Position numbers and translations under genes: made by a program
The notes under the pieces: model-generated
Databases searched by the model: none
The model's input: the letters and a program-made list of their open reading frames with translations, nothing else
What the model was told of the DNA's origin: nothing
Shown: positions 35,601 through 51,252 of the stretch, in pieces
Layout: every line of letters starts with the position of its first letter
How positions within the stretch are numbered: position 1 is the first letter of the stretch
From: Aquatica leii
Taxonomy: Eukaryota; Arthropoda; Insecta; Coleoptera; Lampyridae
Length of the DNA: 64,000 nucleotides
NCBI GenBank assembly: GCA_035610365.1
Contig: CM069433.1
Span: 60,626,487 to 60,690,486, forward strand
Direction: 5' to 3'

Positions 35601-38600
35601 GAATAATTTTGGTTAACGGACATTAGTACCTAGCAATACATGCAAACTAAAGTTTTCCAGAATATCATCTAAAATGAAACTACCAGAATCTGAGACCCTT
35701 GAAAACGATATCGTATTGTACAGCAGTACTAACTGCAATGTTTATAACATTGTTACTAATAAAATTCTTTCCTATACAGACATTAGTCAGCAATACGATC
35801 AAACAAAAGATTTGCAAAATATTAAGCAAAATAAAACTACTAGAGGTTAAAAAGATTAAAATCGAAGGTTTATTACTAATATTATTTAGGAATAAATTTG
35901 GTTGACGGACATTAGTACCTAGCAATACATGCATACTCAAGTTTTCCAAAGTATCATGTAAAATGAAACTACCAGAATCTGAGACGCTTGAAAACGATAT
36001 CATATCATACAGCAGTACTAACTGCAATGTTTATAACATTCTTACTAATGAAATTCTTTCCTATACAGACATTAGTCGTTAGCAATACGATCAAACAAAA
36101 GATTTGCAAAATATTAAGCAAAATAAAACTACTAGAGGTTGAAAAGATTAAAATCGAAGGTTTATTACTAATATTATTTAGGAATCAATTTGGTTGACGG
36201 ACATTAGTACCTAGCAATACATGCATACTCAAGTTTTCCAAAGTATCATGTAAAATGAAACTACCAGAATCTGAGACGCTTGAAAACGATATCATATCAT
36301 ACAGCAGTACTAACTGCAATGTTTATAACATTCTTACTAATGAAATTCTTTCCTATACAGACATTAGTCGTTAGCAATACGATCAAACCAAAGATTTGCA
36401 AAATATTAAGAAAAATAAAACTACTAGAGGTTAAAAAGATTAAAATCTGAGGTTTATTAACATTGTTATTTAGGAATTAGTTTGGTTGACGGACATTAAG
36501 ACCTAGCAATGCATGCAAACTAAAGTTTTCCATAATAACATGTAAAAACAAACTAACAGAATCTGAGACGCTTGAAAACGATATCATATTGTACAGCAGT
36601 ACTAACTGCAATGTTTATAACATTCTTACTAATAAAATTCTTTCCTATACAGACATTAGTCGTTAGCAATACGATCAAACCAAAGATTTGCAAAATATTA
36701 AGCAAAATAAAACTACTAGAGGTTAAAAAGATTAAAATCTGAGGTTTATTAACATTGTTATTTAGGAATTAGTTTGGTTGACGGACATTAAGACCTAGCA
36801 ATGCATGCAAACTAAAGTTTTCCATAATAACATGTAAAAACAAACTAACCGAATCTGAGACGCTTGAAAACGATATCATATTGTACAGCAGTACTAACTG
36901 CAATGTTTATAAAATTCTTACTAATGAAATTCTTTCCTATACAGACATTAGTCGTTAGCAATACGATCAAACCAAAGATTTGCAAAATATTAAGCAAAAT
37001 AAAACTGCTAGAGGTTAAAAGATTAAAATCTGAGGTTTATTACCAATATTATATAGGAATAAATTTGGTTGACGGACATTAGTACCTAGCAATACATGCA
37101 AACTAAAGTTTTCCAGAATATCATCTAAAATGAAACTACCAGAATCTGAGACCCTTGAAAACGATATCATATTGTACAGCAGTACTAACTGCAATGTTTA
37201 TAACATTGTTACTAATAAAATTCTTTCCTATACAGACATTAGTCAGCAATACGATCAAACAAAAGATTTGCAAAATATTAAGCAAAATAAAACTACTAGA
37301 GGTTAAAAAGATTAAAATCGAAGGTTTATTACTAATATTATTTAGGAATAAATTTGGTTGACGGACATTAGTACCTAGCAATACATGCATACTCAAGTTT
37401 TCCAAAGTATCATGTAAAATGAAACTACCAGAATCTGAGACGCTTGAAAACGATATCATATCATACAGCAGTACTAACTGCAATGTTTATAACATTCTTA
37501 CTAATGAAATTCTTTCCTATACAGACATTAGTCGTTAGCAATACGATCAAACCAAAGATTTGCAAAATATTAAGCAAAATAAAACTACTAGAGGTTAAAA
37601 AGATTAAAATCTGAGGTTTATTAACATTGTTATTTAGGAATTAGTTTGGTTGACGGACATTAAGACCTAGCAATGCATGCAAACTAAAGTTTTCCATAAT
37701 AACATGTAAAAACAAACTAACAGAATCTGAGACGCTTGAAAACGATATCATATTGTACAGCAGTACTAACTGCAATGTTTATAAAATTCTTACTAATGAA
37801 ATTCTTTCTTATACAGACATTAGTCGTTAGCAATACGATCAAACCAAAGATTTGCAAAATATTAAGCAAAATAAAACTGCTAGAGGTTAAAAAGATTAAA
37901 ATCTGAGGTTTATTACCAATATTATATAGGAATAAATTTGGTTGACGGACATTAGTACCTAGCAATACATGCAAACTAAAGTTTTCCAGAATATCATCTA
38001 AAATGAAACTACCAGAATCTGAGACCCTTGAAAACGATATCATATTGTACAGCAGTACTAACTGCAATGTTTATAACATTGTTACTAATAAAATTCTTTC
38101 CTATACAGACATTAGTCAGCAATACGATCAAACAAAAGATTTGCAAAATATTAAGCAAAATAAAACTACTAGAGGTTAAAAAGATTAAAATCGAAGGTTT
38201 ATTACTAATATTATTTAGGAATAAATTTGGTTGACGGACATTAGTACCTAGCAATACATGCAAACTAAAGTTTTCCAGAATATCATCTAAAATGAAACTA
38301 CCAGAATCTGAGACCCTTGAAAACGATATCATATTGTACAGCAGTACTAACTGCAATGTTTATAACATTGTTACTAATAAAATTCTTTCCTATACAGACA
38401 TTAGTCAGCAATACGATCAAACAAAAGATTTGCAAAATATTAAGCAAAATAAAACTACTAGAAGTTAAAAAGATTAAAATCGAAGGTTTATTACTAATAT
38501 TATTTAGGAATAAATTTGGTTGACGGACATTAGTACCTAGCAATACATGCATACTCAAGTTTTCCAAAGTATCATGTAAAATGAAACTACCAGAATCTGA

Positions 38601-38908
38601 GACGCTTGAAAACGATATCATATCATACAGCAGTACTAACTGCAATGTTTATAACATTCTTACTAATGAAATTCTTTCCTATGGAGATATTAGTCGTTAG
38701 CAATACGATCAAACCAAAGATTTGCAAAATATTAAGCAAAATAAAACTACTAGAGGTTAAAAAGATTAAAATCGGAGATTTATTACCAATATTATTTAGG
38801 AATAATTTTGGTTAACGGACATTAGTACCTAGCAATACATGCAAACTAAAGTTTTCCAAATAACATGTAAAATCAAACTACCACAATCTTCAACGATTGA
38901 AAACGATA
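26688..38908. repeat. Satellite array segment 3, about 42 monomers
   Basis: The longest uninterrupted segment and the most block-shuffled. It is rich in a derived monomer class that combines GAGACCCTTG, ACATTGTTACTAATAAAATT and a 3-bp loss in TTAGTCAGCAAT. It contains internal duplications at 1,457 bp (28989 and 30446), 3,489 bp (33375 and 36864) and about 6,690 bp (28.23-31.56 kb and 34.92-38.25 kb). The first monomer carries AACCGCAATG and ACAATCTTAC, shared with the monomers after copies 3-5. Confidence 0.96.
28230..38250. repeat. Duplicated block, spacing about 6,690 bp
   Basis: About 28230-31560 matches about 34920-38250 variant for variant. Both contain TCTAAGG, then CTATGGAGATATTAG, then CGGAGATTTATTACC with AATAATTTTGGTTAACGG, then a GAGACCC/TTAGTCAGC monomer with CGTATTG at 29030 and 35721. 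The similarity fades near 31570 and 38260, where one copy has CATACTCAAG and the other CAAACTAAAG. The intervening 32-34.9 kb carries overlapping partial copies of the same blocks. Confidence 0.75.
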
Positions 38909-38917
38909 GATAGTCTA

Positions 38918-41900
38918 TAGAGGTGTCGATTTTGACCTTTAGTAACCGGTTAACCGGTTAAAGCTAAATTAACCAATTAACCAAGTGATTCATTTTTGGT
39001 TAACCAGTTATTTTTAACCATTCTTGGCAACTGATTCATTTTAACCAGCCGATACATTTTTGGTTAACCAATTAGTTTTAACCATTTTTTGTAACTGATT
39101 CGCTTCAACTACCAGTGTTGATTCAATGAGTTAAAGTTAAATTAACCAAACGATTTGTTTAAGTTAACCAAATTGTTTCAACCCTTGCTAATGATTTGTT
39201 TTAAGCAACCATTGTTAACAGATTCGTTTTAATCATTTTTATCAACTGATTTGGTTCAATTAACTCTATAGTGCATACTTAATCTACTTAATCAAATAGA
39301 TCATTACAATATTCTTCAAGATTTTTATTAGGGTAAAAAGTACTGATTACTGCTTTGCTACTTGCTTTATATATAAAAACTGTTAAAACGTCGAATAATT
39401 AAAAACTAGTAATTTATGTTTAAAGTAGTCCTCTTTCAAATAGTAAGATTTTTATAATGTTTTCAAGTTAAATTGTAGACGAACAGTTTTTGAGTAAACA
39501 AAATAATTTTAAATATTTTAAAGTTTAATACTTATATTAGTGGCAATAACCAGTGGCCAGAACGATCATTCTAAATAAGATTGCGATTGCGATCACCTAG
39601 CATCTTTAAAAAATCATTCGCGATCGCAATCATTAAACAAATAAAACAAGGATTGGATTATCTTACCTACAAAATAAAGAAATAAAAAAAAAAAAGATTC
39701 CTGTAAAAAAATTTACATTTGCTCAAACTTAATTTAAAATTTATTTTTTAGACAAGGCAGGAATGACTGCGTTGTTTTTGTAAAATTACACTATTGGTAT
39801 AATTAGATCGATCTTCTAGAACAGTTTTGTAGCACTAGATAAGAATATAGAATATATCAATTAACGCGTCTTGATTAATATGTATAAAGAAAATTTAAAC
39901 TAATCAAAAAACAATAAATAACGGTAACTTCAAAAGATAACAAAACGACGATATGAAAAAACTTATTTTAAAACCGAATGTTTAAATTGAACAATATAGG
40001 TTTTATTAGAAATATTAAGAAGTTAAAAATATATTTAAAAAATGATCTTTTTTGTTATAGAAAGTCTAATTTTGTATAAGTAAACGTAACAACATTTTAT
40101 TTAAAACGAAAGATTGTTTCAATTAAAACGTGTTTAATTCGTTTTTGTGATTAAAATTACATTATATGAATTACAGAATAAAGAATAAATTTTTCTCGTG
40201 CTTTTTCTTCGAAGGACTTTTTCCTAGATTTATCAAACAACGATGGTGATTATCGATTGCTTGTAAAATAATAATTGCATTCGTGAAAAAAAATCATTAA
40301 CTTTAAAATGATTTGGTTAAAAATTAAGTTTTCTAAAAAAAATAGAAAAATGCAAATATAAAAAGAAAAATTAAAAATTGTACACGTGCACGTTCCTCTG
40401 CGGAGAAGACTTTTTCCTAACAAAATTTATTAATGTATGATTTACAAATAATAAGCATAATCAGTATTTCTTAAAAAAGTGCCGTATATCCAACTGATTA
40501 TAGTACCTACTTGCAACACAGATGTTTCTTTACTAACTTAGCTGTTGTTAAACCCAACGCCGCCAATAGAGCTTCCTTACCGTTGGTGTGTGCGTTCTTA
40601 TATACAGGTAAAAGGATTTTCTAAGAAACATGCAACAAGGGGTTGAAAATAAGTTGTAACTTGTAATCTGTATGTAGGTATTAATAACTTTTTCTATTTT
40701 TGTCACTCAAAAATCAAGATTTTGTCCCAAAATAATTGTGCAAAAATTGGAGAAAGAATCAAACTTTAATAGAACTTAACTAAATTATTTTAAGTTAATT
40801 TTATATTCTAACAAATCACCAATTAACAAAAATGCTTTTAATTAATAAAAACGTATTTCAAATATGTATAGATTACCGTGGTACATTTCCCAAATATTAT
40901 TGATTTTAAAATTTATAAAACTGTAAAACATGATTTTACCTGGAATATTTTTAAATGCACATTAGGTCAATGTGCTTTTAAGCAAGCAGTAAAATTTTAT
41001 GTAAATAGATTATTTACCCTTTTGACTATAACAATTTCTTAAAAGGTATTTATTTAAATTTTTTATGAAAAAAATAGCACAAGCGTAAAATATAATCATT
41101 ATGCTTCTTGTTTATAGATTTTTATTAGACAAAACAAGATATGTGTTGTCAACGACGAAAGATTGAATAAGTAGTCAAAAACACCTGGTACAATTTAGTA
41201 CACATACGTAAAGACTAGCACTTCTACACTACGTTAATGTGGGCACTTTTTGTAGTACTGGCAATCCATATAGAAAGGATTTTGCTATTTTGAATGTATT
41301 TATGTTTTAGATGTTAGATGTTAGAAGTCTTTTAATTAAATTTAACAAAACAACAAAATAAAACTGGAATATTAGTGAAAAGAAAACTAATAAAAAAACT
41401 CTAAAAAAGTGTCAGGTGATTTGTTTAATTGTATCTAAATAGTTTATTTAAATTAATATAAATGAAAATAAATATTTTTAGTAAAAAGTAATGTCTTCGA
41501 TAAAAGTTTGCGAGTTTTCTATTCTGAAAATTTATTTTTAAAATTGTTTTTTAAATTGAATCTTCTAAAAAGACAAGTTTTAACTTTTTAAACAAATAGG
41601 AATTTATTTGTTAAATTTCCAAAATTTGTTTTCTTAAATTAGAATGCAAAACAATTGCTTAATCTATTTATTATTTCCAAATATGTAATACTTATATTTT
41701 GTTTTGCGCCGAAGGTTTAACCAAACATGGTTAAAATAGATAATTTAATAATTCGTGATTTAATGGTTCTTTAACCAAAAGCCCTCGAAGTAAATCGTAT
41801 AACAAAAGATGGTTAAACTGGATCGTTTTACAAAAGATGGTTAAACTGAATCGTTTAACCAAAGACGGTTAACCTAAATCGTTTACCCAAGGGTGGTTAA

Positions 41901-42034
41901 ACTGAATCGATTAACCAAAAGTGGTTAAACTTAATAGATTAACCAAAAATGAATAATTCAATTTGAAATTAACCAGTTAACCAATAAGAAAATGATTCGG
42001 TTAACCATTTAACCGAGTCGATTCAACACCCCTA
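38918..42034. mobile_element. E element copy 3, most diverged left end
   Basis: Same junctions and the same GATAGTCTA left spacer as copies 1 and 2. The left 400 bp differs most from the others (ACTGATTCATTTTAACCAGCC, CGCTTCAACTACCAG, AACCCTTGCTAATG), and changes also occur near 40150-40300. The right third is nearly identical to other copies, consistent with patchy homogenisation. Confidence 0.7.
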
Positions 42035-45000
42035 TATTATACAGCAGTACTAACCGCAATGTTTATAACAATCTTACTAATGAAATTCTTTCCTATACAG
42101 ACATTAGTCGTTAGCAATACGATCAAACCAAAGATTTGCAAAATATTAAGCAAAATAAAACTACTAGAGGTTAAAAAGATTAAAATCTGAGGTTTATTAC
42201 CAATATTATTTAGGAATAAATTTGGTTGACGGACATTAGTACCTAGCAATACATGCAAACTAAAGTTTTCCAGAATATCATCTAAAATGAAACTACCAGA
42301 ATCTGCAACGATTGAAAACGATATCATATTGTACAGCAGTACTAACTGAAATGTTTATAACATTCTTACTAATGAAATTCTTTCCTATACAGACATTAGT
42401 CGTTAGCAATACGATCAAACCAAAGATTTGCAAAATATTAAGCAAAATAAAAATACTAGAGGTTAAAAAGATTAAAATCTGAGGTTTATTAACATTGTTA
42501 TTTAGGAATTAGTTTGGTTGACGGACATTAAGACCTAGCAATGCATGCAAACTAAAGTTTTCCATAATAACATGTAAAAACAAACTAACAGAATCTGAGA
42601 CGCTTGAAAACGATATCATATTGTACAGCAGTACTAACTGCAATGTTTATAACGTTCTTACTAATGAAATTCTTTCCTATACAGACATTAGTCGTTAGCA
42701 ATACGATCAAACCAAAGATTTGCAAAATATTAAGCAAAATAAAACTACTAGAGGTTAAAAAGATTAAAATCTGAGGTTTATTAACATTGTTATTTAGGAA
42801 TTAGTTTGGTTGACGGACATTAAGACTTAGCAATGCATGCAAACTAAAGTTTTCCATAATAACATGTAAAAACAAACTAACAGAATCTGAGACGCTTGAA
42901 AACGATATCATATTGTACAGCAGTACTAATTGCAATGTTTATAACATTCTTACTAATGAAATTCTTTCCTATACAGACATTAGTCGTTAGCAATACGATC
43001 AAACCCAAGTTTTGCAAAATATTAAGCAAAATAAATCTACTAGAGGTTAAAAAGATTAAAATCTGAGGTTTAGTACCAATATTATTTAGGAATAAATTTG
43101 GTTGACGGACATTACTACCTAGCAATACATGCAAACTAAAGTTTTCCAGAATATCATCTAAAATTAAACTACCAGAATCTGAGACGCTTGAAAACGATAT
43201 CATATTGTACAGCAGTACTAACTGCAATGTTTATAACATTCTTACTAATGAAATTCTTTCCTATGCAGATATTAGTCGTTAGCAATACGATCAAACCAAA
43301 GATTTGCAAAATATTAAGCAAAATAAAACTACTAGAGGTTAAAAAGATTAAAATCTGAGCTTTATTACCAATATTATTTAGGAATAAATTTGGTTGACGG
43401 ACATTAGTACCTAGCAATACATGCAAACTAAAGTTTTCCAGAATATCATCTAAAATTAAACTACCAGAATCTGAGACGCTTGAAAACGATATCATATTGT
43501 ACAGCAGTACTAACTGCAATGTTTATAACATTCTTACTAATGAAATTCTTTCCTATACAGACAGTAGTCGTTAGCAATACGATCAAACCAAAGATTTTCA
43601 AAATAAAACTACTAGAGGTTAAAAAGATTAAAATCTGAGGTTTATTAACATTGTTATTTAGGAATTAGTTTGGTTGACGGACATTAAGACCTAGCAATGC
43701 ATGCAAACTAAAGTTTTCTATAATAACATGTAAAAACAAACTAACAGAATCTGAGACGCTTGAAAACGATATCATATTGTACAGCAGTACTAACTGCAAT
43801 GTTTATAACATTCTTACTAATGAAATTCTTTCCTATGGAGATATTAGTCGTTAGCAATACGATCAAACAAAAGATTTGCAAAATATTAAGCAAAATAAAA
43901 CTACTAGAGGTTAAAAAGATTAAAATCGAAGGTTTATTACTAATATTATTTAGGAATAAATTTGGTTGACGGACATTAGTACCTAGCAATACATGCATAC
44001 TCAAGTTTTCCAAAGTATCATGTAAAATGAAACTACCAGAATCTGAGACGCTTGAAAACGATATCATATCATACAGCAGTACTAACTGCAATGTTTATAA
44101 CATTCTTACTAATGAAATTCTTTCCTATACAGACATTAGTCGTTAGCAATACGATCAAACCAAAGATTTGCAAAATATTAAGCAAAATAAAACTGCTAGA
44201 GGTTAAAAAGATTAAAATCTGAGGTTTATTACCAATATTATATAGGAATAAATTTGGTTGACGGACATTAGTACCTAGCAATACATGCAAACTAAAGTTT
44301 TCCAGAATATCATCTAAAATGAAACTACCAGAATCTGAGACCCTTGAAAACGATATCATATTGTACAGCAGTACTAACTGCAATGTTTATAAAATTCTTA
44401 CTAATGAAATTCTTTCCTATACAGACATTAGTCGTTAGCAATACGATCAAACCAAAGATTTGCAAAATATTAAGCAAAATAAAACTGCTAGAGGTTAAAA
44501 AGATTAAAATCTGAGGTTTATTACCAATATTATATAGGAATAAATTTGGTTGACGGACATTAGTACCTAGCAATACATGCAAACTAAAGTTTTCCAGAAT
44601 ATCATCTAAAATGAAACTACCAGAATCTGAGACCCTTGAAAACGATATCATATTGTACAGCAGTACTAACTGCAATGTTTATAACATTGTTACTAATAAA
44701 ATTCTTTCCTATACAGACATTAGTCAGCAATACGATCAAACAAAAGATTTGCAAAATATTAAGCAAAATAAAACTACTAGAGGTTAAAAAGATTAAAATC
44801 GAAGGTTTATTACTAATATTATTTAGGAATAAATTTGGTTGACGGACATTAGTACCTAGCAATACATGCATACTCAAGTTTTCCAAAGTATCATGTAAAA
44901 TGAAACTACCAGAATCTGAGACGCTTGAAAACGATATCACATCATACAGCAGTACTAACTGCAATGTTTATAACATTCTTACTAATGAAATTCTTTCCTA

Positions 45001-48000
45001 TACAGACATTAGTCGTTAGCAATACGATCAAACAAAAGATTTGCAAAATATTAAGCAAAATAAAACTACTAGAGGTTAAAAAGATTAAAATCGAAGGTTT
45101 ATTACTAATATTATTTAGGAATAAATTTGGTTGACGGACATTAGTACCTAGCAATACATGCATACTCAAGTTTTCCAAAGTATCATGTAAAATGAAACTA
45201 CCAGAATCTGAGACGCTTGAAAACGATATCATATCATACAGCAGTACTAACTGCAATGTTTATAACATTCTTACTAATGAAATTCTTTCCTATACAGACA
45301 TTAGTCGTTAGCAATACGATCAAACAAAAGATTTGCAAAATATTAAGCAAAATAAAACTACTAGAGGTTAAAAAGATTAATATCTGAGGTTTATTAACAT
45401 TGTTATTTAGGAATTAGTTTGGTTGACGGACATTAAGACCTAGCAATGCATGCAAACTAAAGTTTTCCATAATAACATGTAAAAACAAACTAACAGAATC
45501 TGAGACGCTTGAAAACGATATCATATTGTACAGCAGTACTAACTGCAATGTTTATAACATTCTTACTAATAAAATTCTTTCCTATACAGACATTAGTCGT
45601 TAGCAATACGATCAAACCAAAGATTTGCAAAATATTAAGCAAAATAAAACTACTAGAGGTTAAAATGATTAAAATCTGAGGTTTATTAACATTGTTATTT
45701 AGGAATTAGTTTGGTTGACGGACATTAAGACCTAGCAATGCATGCAAACTAAAGTTTTCCATAATAACATGTAAAAACAAACTAACAGAATCTGAGACGC
45801 TTGAAAACGATATCATATTGTACAGCAGTACTAACTGCAATGTTTATAAAATTCTTACTAATGAAATTCTTTCCTATACAGACATTAGTCGTTAGCAATA
45901 CGATCAAACCAAAGATTTGCAAAATATTAAGCAAAAATAAAACTGCTAGAGGTTAAAAAGATTAAAATCTGAGGTTTATTACCAATATTATATAGGAATA
46001 AATTTGGTTGACGGACATTAGTACCTAGCAATACATGCAAACTAAAGTTTTCCAGAATATCATCTAAAATGAAACTACCAGAATCTGAGACCCTTGAAAA
46101 CGATATCATATTGTACAGCAGTACTAACTGCAATGTTTATAACATTGTTACTAATAAAATTCTTTCCTATACAGACATTAGTCAGCAATACGATCAAACA
46201 AAAGATTTGCAAAATATTAAGCAAAATAAAACTACTAGAGGTTAAAAAGATTAAAATCGAAGGTTTATTACTAATATTATTTAGGAATAAATTTGTTTGA
46301 CGGACATTAGTACCTAGCAATACATGCATACTCAAGTTTTCCAAAGTATCATGTAAAATGAAACTACCAGAATCTGAGACGCTTGAAAACGATATCATAT
46401 CATACAGCAGTACTAACTGCAATGTTTATAACATTCTTACTAATGAAATTCTTTCCTATACAGACATTAGTCGTTAGCAATACGATCAAACAAAAGATTT
46501 GCAAAATATTAAGCAAAATAAAACTACTAGAGGTTAAAAAGATTAAAATCGAAGGTTTATTACTAATATTATTTAGGAATCAATTTGGTTGACGGACATT
46601 AGTACCTAGCAATACATGCATACTTAAGTTTTCCAAAGTATCATGTAAAATGAAACTACCAGAATCTGAGACGCTTGAAAACGATATCATATCATACAGC
46701 AGTACTAACTGCAATGTTTATAACATTCTTACTAATGAAATTCTTTCCTATACAGACATTAGTCGTTAGCAATACGATCAAACCAAAGATTTGCAAAATA
46801 TTAAGCAAAATAAAACTACTAGAGGTTAAAAAGATTAAAATCTGAGGTTTATTAACATTGTTATTTAGGAATTAGTTTGGTTGACGGACATTAAGACCTA
46901 GCAATGCATGCAAACTAAAGTTTTCCATAATAACATGTAAAAACAAACTAACAGAATCTGAGACGCTTGAAAACGATATCATATTGTACAGCAGTACTAA
47001 CTGCAATGTTTATAAAATTCTTACTAATGAAATTCTTTCTTATACAGACATTAGTCGTTAGCAATACGATCAAACCAAAGATTTGCAAAATATTAAGCAA
47101 AATAAAACTGCTAGAGGTTAAAAGATTAAAATCTGAGGTTTATTACCAATATTATATAGGAATAAATTTGGTTGACGGACATTAGTACCTAGCAATACAT
47201 GCAAACTAAAGTTTTCCAGAATATCATCTAAAATGAAACTACCAGAATCTGAGACCCTTGAAAACGATATCATATTGTACAGCAGTACTAACTGCAATGT
47301 TTATAACATTGTTACTAATAAAATTCTTTCCTATACAGACATTAGTCAGCAATACGATCAAACCAAAGATTTGCAAAATATTAAGCAAAATAAAACTACT
47401 AGAGGTTAAAAAGATTAAAATCTAAGGTTTATTAACATTGTTATTTAGGAATTAGTTTGGTTGACGGACATTAAGACCTAGCAATGCATGCAAACTAAAG
47501 TTTTCTATAATAACATGTAAAAACAAACTAACAGAATCTGAGACGCTTGAAAACGATATCATATTGTACAGCAGTACTAACTGCAATGTTTATAACATTC
47601 TTACTAATGAAATTCTTTCCTATGGAGATATTTGTCGTTAGCAATACGATCAAACAAAAGATTTGCAAAATATTAAGCAAAATAAAACTACTCGAGGTTA
47701 AAAAGATTAAAATCTGAGGTTTATTAACATTGTTATTTAGGAATTAGTTTGGTTGACGGACATTAAGATCTAGCAATGCATGCAAACTAAAGTTTTCCAT
47801 AATAACATGTAAAAACAAACTAACAGAATCTGAGACGCTTGAAAACGATATCATATTGTACAGCAGTACTAACTGCAATGTTTATAACATTCTTACTAAT
47901 GAAATTCTTTCCTATGCAGATATTAGTCGTTAGCAATACGATCAAACCAAAGATTTGCAAAATATTAAGCAAAATAAAACTACTAGAGGTTAAAAAGATT

Positions 48001-48141
48001 AAAATCGGAGATTTATTACCAATATTATTTAGGAATAATTTTGGTTAACGGACATTAGTACCTAGCAATACATGCAAACTAAAGTTTTCCAAATAACATG
48101 TAAAATCAAACTACCACAATCTGCAACGATTGAAAACGATA
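42035..48141. repeat. Satellite array segment 4, about 21 monomers
   Basis: Its first part resembles segment 1 monomers near 16.6-17.5 kb, including GGTTTAGTACC and CATTACTACC variants. Its second part (from about 43740) resembles segment 3 near 27.2-30.8 kb. A 16-17-bp deletion removes part of the TTGCAAAATATTAAG stretch near 43595. It ends in the E-flanking monomer variant. Confidence 0.95.
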
Positions 48142-48147
48142 GATAGA

Positions 48148-51100
48148 TAGAGGTGTCGATTTTGACCTTTAGTAACCGGTTAACCGGTTAAAGCTAAATT
48201 AACCAATTAACCAAGTGATTCATTTTTGGTTAACCAGTTATTTTTAACCATTCTTGGCAACTTATTCATTTTAACCAACCGATACATTTTTGGTTAACCA
48301 ATTAGTTTTAACCATTTTTGGTAACTGATTCGTTTCAACTACGAGTGTTGATTCAATGAATTAAAGTTAAATTAAGCAAATGATTCGTTTTAATTAACCA
48401 ATTTTTTTAACTCTTGCTTATAATTTGTTTTAAGCAACTATTGTTAACCGATTCGTTTTAATCACTTTTCTGAACTGATTTGGTTAAATTAACTCTATAG
48501 TGCATACTTAATCTACTTAATCAAATAGATTATTAAAATATTCTTAAAGATCCTTATTAGTGTAAAAAGTACTGATTACTGCTTTGCTACTTGCTTTATA
48601 TATAAAAACTGTTAAAACGTCGAATAATTAAAAACTAGTAATTTATGTTTAAAGTAGTCCTCTTTCAAATAGTAAGATTTTTTATAATGTTTTCAAGTTA
48701 AATTGTAGACGAACAGTTTTTTGAGTAAACAAAATAATTTTAAATATTTTAAAGTTTAATACTTATATTAGTGGCAATAACCAGTGGCCAGAACGATCAT
48801 TCTAAATAAGATTGCGATTGCGATCACCTAGCATCTTTAAAAAATCATTCGCGATCGCAATCATTAAACAAATAAAACAAGGATTGGATTATCTTACCTA
48901 CAAAATAAAGAAATAAAAAAAAAAGATTCCTGTAAAAAAATTTACATTTGCTCAAACTTAATTTAAAATTTATTTTTTAGACAAGGCAGGAATGACTGCG
49001 TTGTTTTTGTAAAATTACACTATTGGTATAATTAGATCGATCTTCTAGAACAGTTTTGTAGCACTAGATAAGAATATAGAACATATCAATTAACGCGTCT
49101 TGATTAATATGTATAAAGAAAATTTAAACTAATCAAAAAACAATAAATAACGGTAACTTCAAAAGATAACAAAACGACGATATGAAAAAACTTATTTTAA
49201 AACCGAATGTTTAAATTGAACAATATAGGTTTTATTAGAAATATTAAGAAGTTAAAAATATATTTAAAAAATGATCTTTTTTGTTATAGAAAGTCTAATT
49301 TTGTATAAGTAAACGTAACAACATTTTATTTAAAACGAAAGATTGTTTCAATTAAAACGTGTTTAATTCGTTTTTGTATTTGATTACATTATATGAATTA
49401 CAGAATAAATAATAAATTTTTCCCGTGGTTTTTCTTCGAAGGGCTTTTTCCTAGATTTATCAAACAACGATGGTGATTATCGATTGCTTGTAAAATAATA
49501 ATTGCGTTCGTGGAAAAAAATCATTAACTTTAAAATGATTTGGTTAAAAATTAAGTTTTCTAAAAAAAATAGAAAAATGCAAATATAAAAAGAAAAATTA
49601 AAAATTGTACACGTGCACGTTCCTCTGCGGAGAAGACTTTTTCCTAACAAAATTTATTAATGTATGATTTACAAATAATAAGCATAATCAGTATTTCTTA
49701 AAAAGTGCCGTATATCCAACTGATTATAGTACCTACTTGCAACACAGATGTTTCTTTACTAACTTAGCTGTTGTTAAACCCAACGCCGCCAATAGAGCTT
49801 CCTTACCGTTGGTGTGTGCGTTCTTATATACAGGTAAAAGGATTTTCTAAGAAACATGCAACAAGGGGTTGAAAATAAGTTGTAACTTGTAATCTGTATG
49901 TAGGTATTAATAACTTTTTCTATTTTTGTCACTCAAAAATCAAGATTTTGTCCCAAAATAATTGTGCAAAAATTGGAGAAAGAATCAAACTTTAATAGAA
50001 CTTAACTAAATTATTTTAAGTTAATTTTATATTCTAACAAATCACCAATTAACAAAAATGCTTTTAATTAATAAAAACGTATTTCAAATATGTATAGATT
50101 ACCGTGGTACATTTCCCAAATATTATTGATTTTAAAATTTATAAAACTGTAAAACATGATTTTACCTGGAATATTTTTAAATGCACATTAGGTCAATGTG
50201 CTTTTAAGCAAGCAGTAAAATTTTATGTAAATAGATTATTTACCCTTTTGACTATAACAATTTCTTAAAAGGTATTTATTTAAATTTTCTATGAAAAAAA
50301 TGGCACAAGCGTAAAATATAATCATTATGCTTCTTGTTTATAGATTTTTATTAGAAAAAACAAGATATGTATTGTCAACGACGAAAGATTGAATAAGTAG
50401 TCAAAAACACCTGGTACAATTTAGTACACATACGTAAAGACTAGCACTTCTACACTACGTTAATGTGGGCACTTTTTGTAGTACTGGCAATCCATATAGA
50501 AAGGATTTTGCTGTTTTGAATGTATTTATGTTTTAGATTGTTAGAAGTATTTTAATTAAATTTAACAAAACAACAAAATAAAACTGGAATATTAGTGAAA
50601 AGAAAACTAATAAAAAAACTAAAAAAGTGTCAGGTGATTTGTTTAATTGTATCTAAATAGTTTATTTAAATTAATATAAATGAAAATAAATATTTTTAGT
50701 AAAAAGTAATGTCTTCGATAAAAGTTTGCGAGTTTTCTATTCTGAAAATTTATTTTTAAAATTGTTTTTTAAATTGAATCTTCTAAAAAGACAAGTTTTA
50801 ACTTTTTAAACAAATAGGAATTTATTTGTTAAATTTCCAAAATTTGTTTTCTTAAATTAGAATGCAAAACAATTGCTTAATCTATTTATTATTTCCAAAT
50901 ATGTAATACTTATATTTTGTTTTGCGCCGAAGGTTTAACCAAACATGGTTAAAATAGATAATTTAATAATTCGTGATTTAATGGTTCTTTAACCAAAAGC
51001 CCTCGAAGTAAATCGTATAACAAAAGATGGTTAAACTGGATCGTTTTACAAAAGATGGTTAAACTGAATCGTTTAACCAAAGACGGTTAACCTAAATCGT

Positions 51101-51252
51101 TTACCCAAGGGTGGTTAAACTGAATCGATTAACCAAAAGTGGTTAAACTTAATAGATTAACCAAAAATGACGAATTCAATTTGAAATTAACCAGTTAACC
51201 AATAAGAAAATGATTCGGTTAACCATTTAACCGAGTCGATTCAACACCCCTA
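48148..51252. mobile_element. E element copy 4
   Basis: Same termini and interior as copy 1. The left junction is shorter, GATA-GATAGA then TAGAGGTG, a form shared with copies 5 and 6. Small private changes include loss of one TAGATGT repeat near 50535. No long open frame. Confidence 0.7.
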
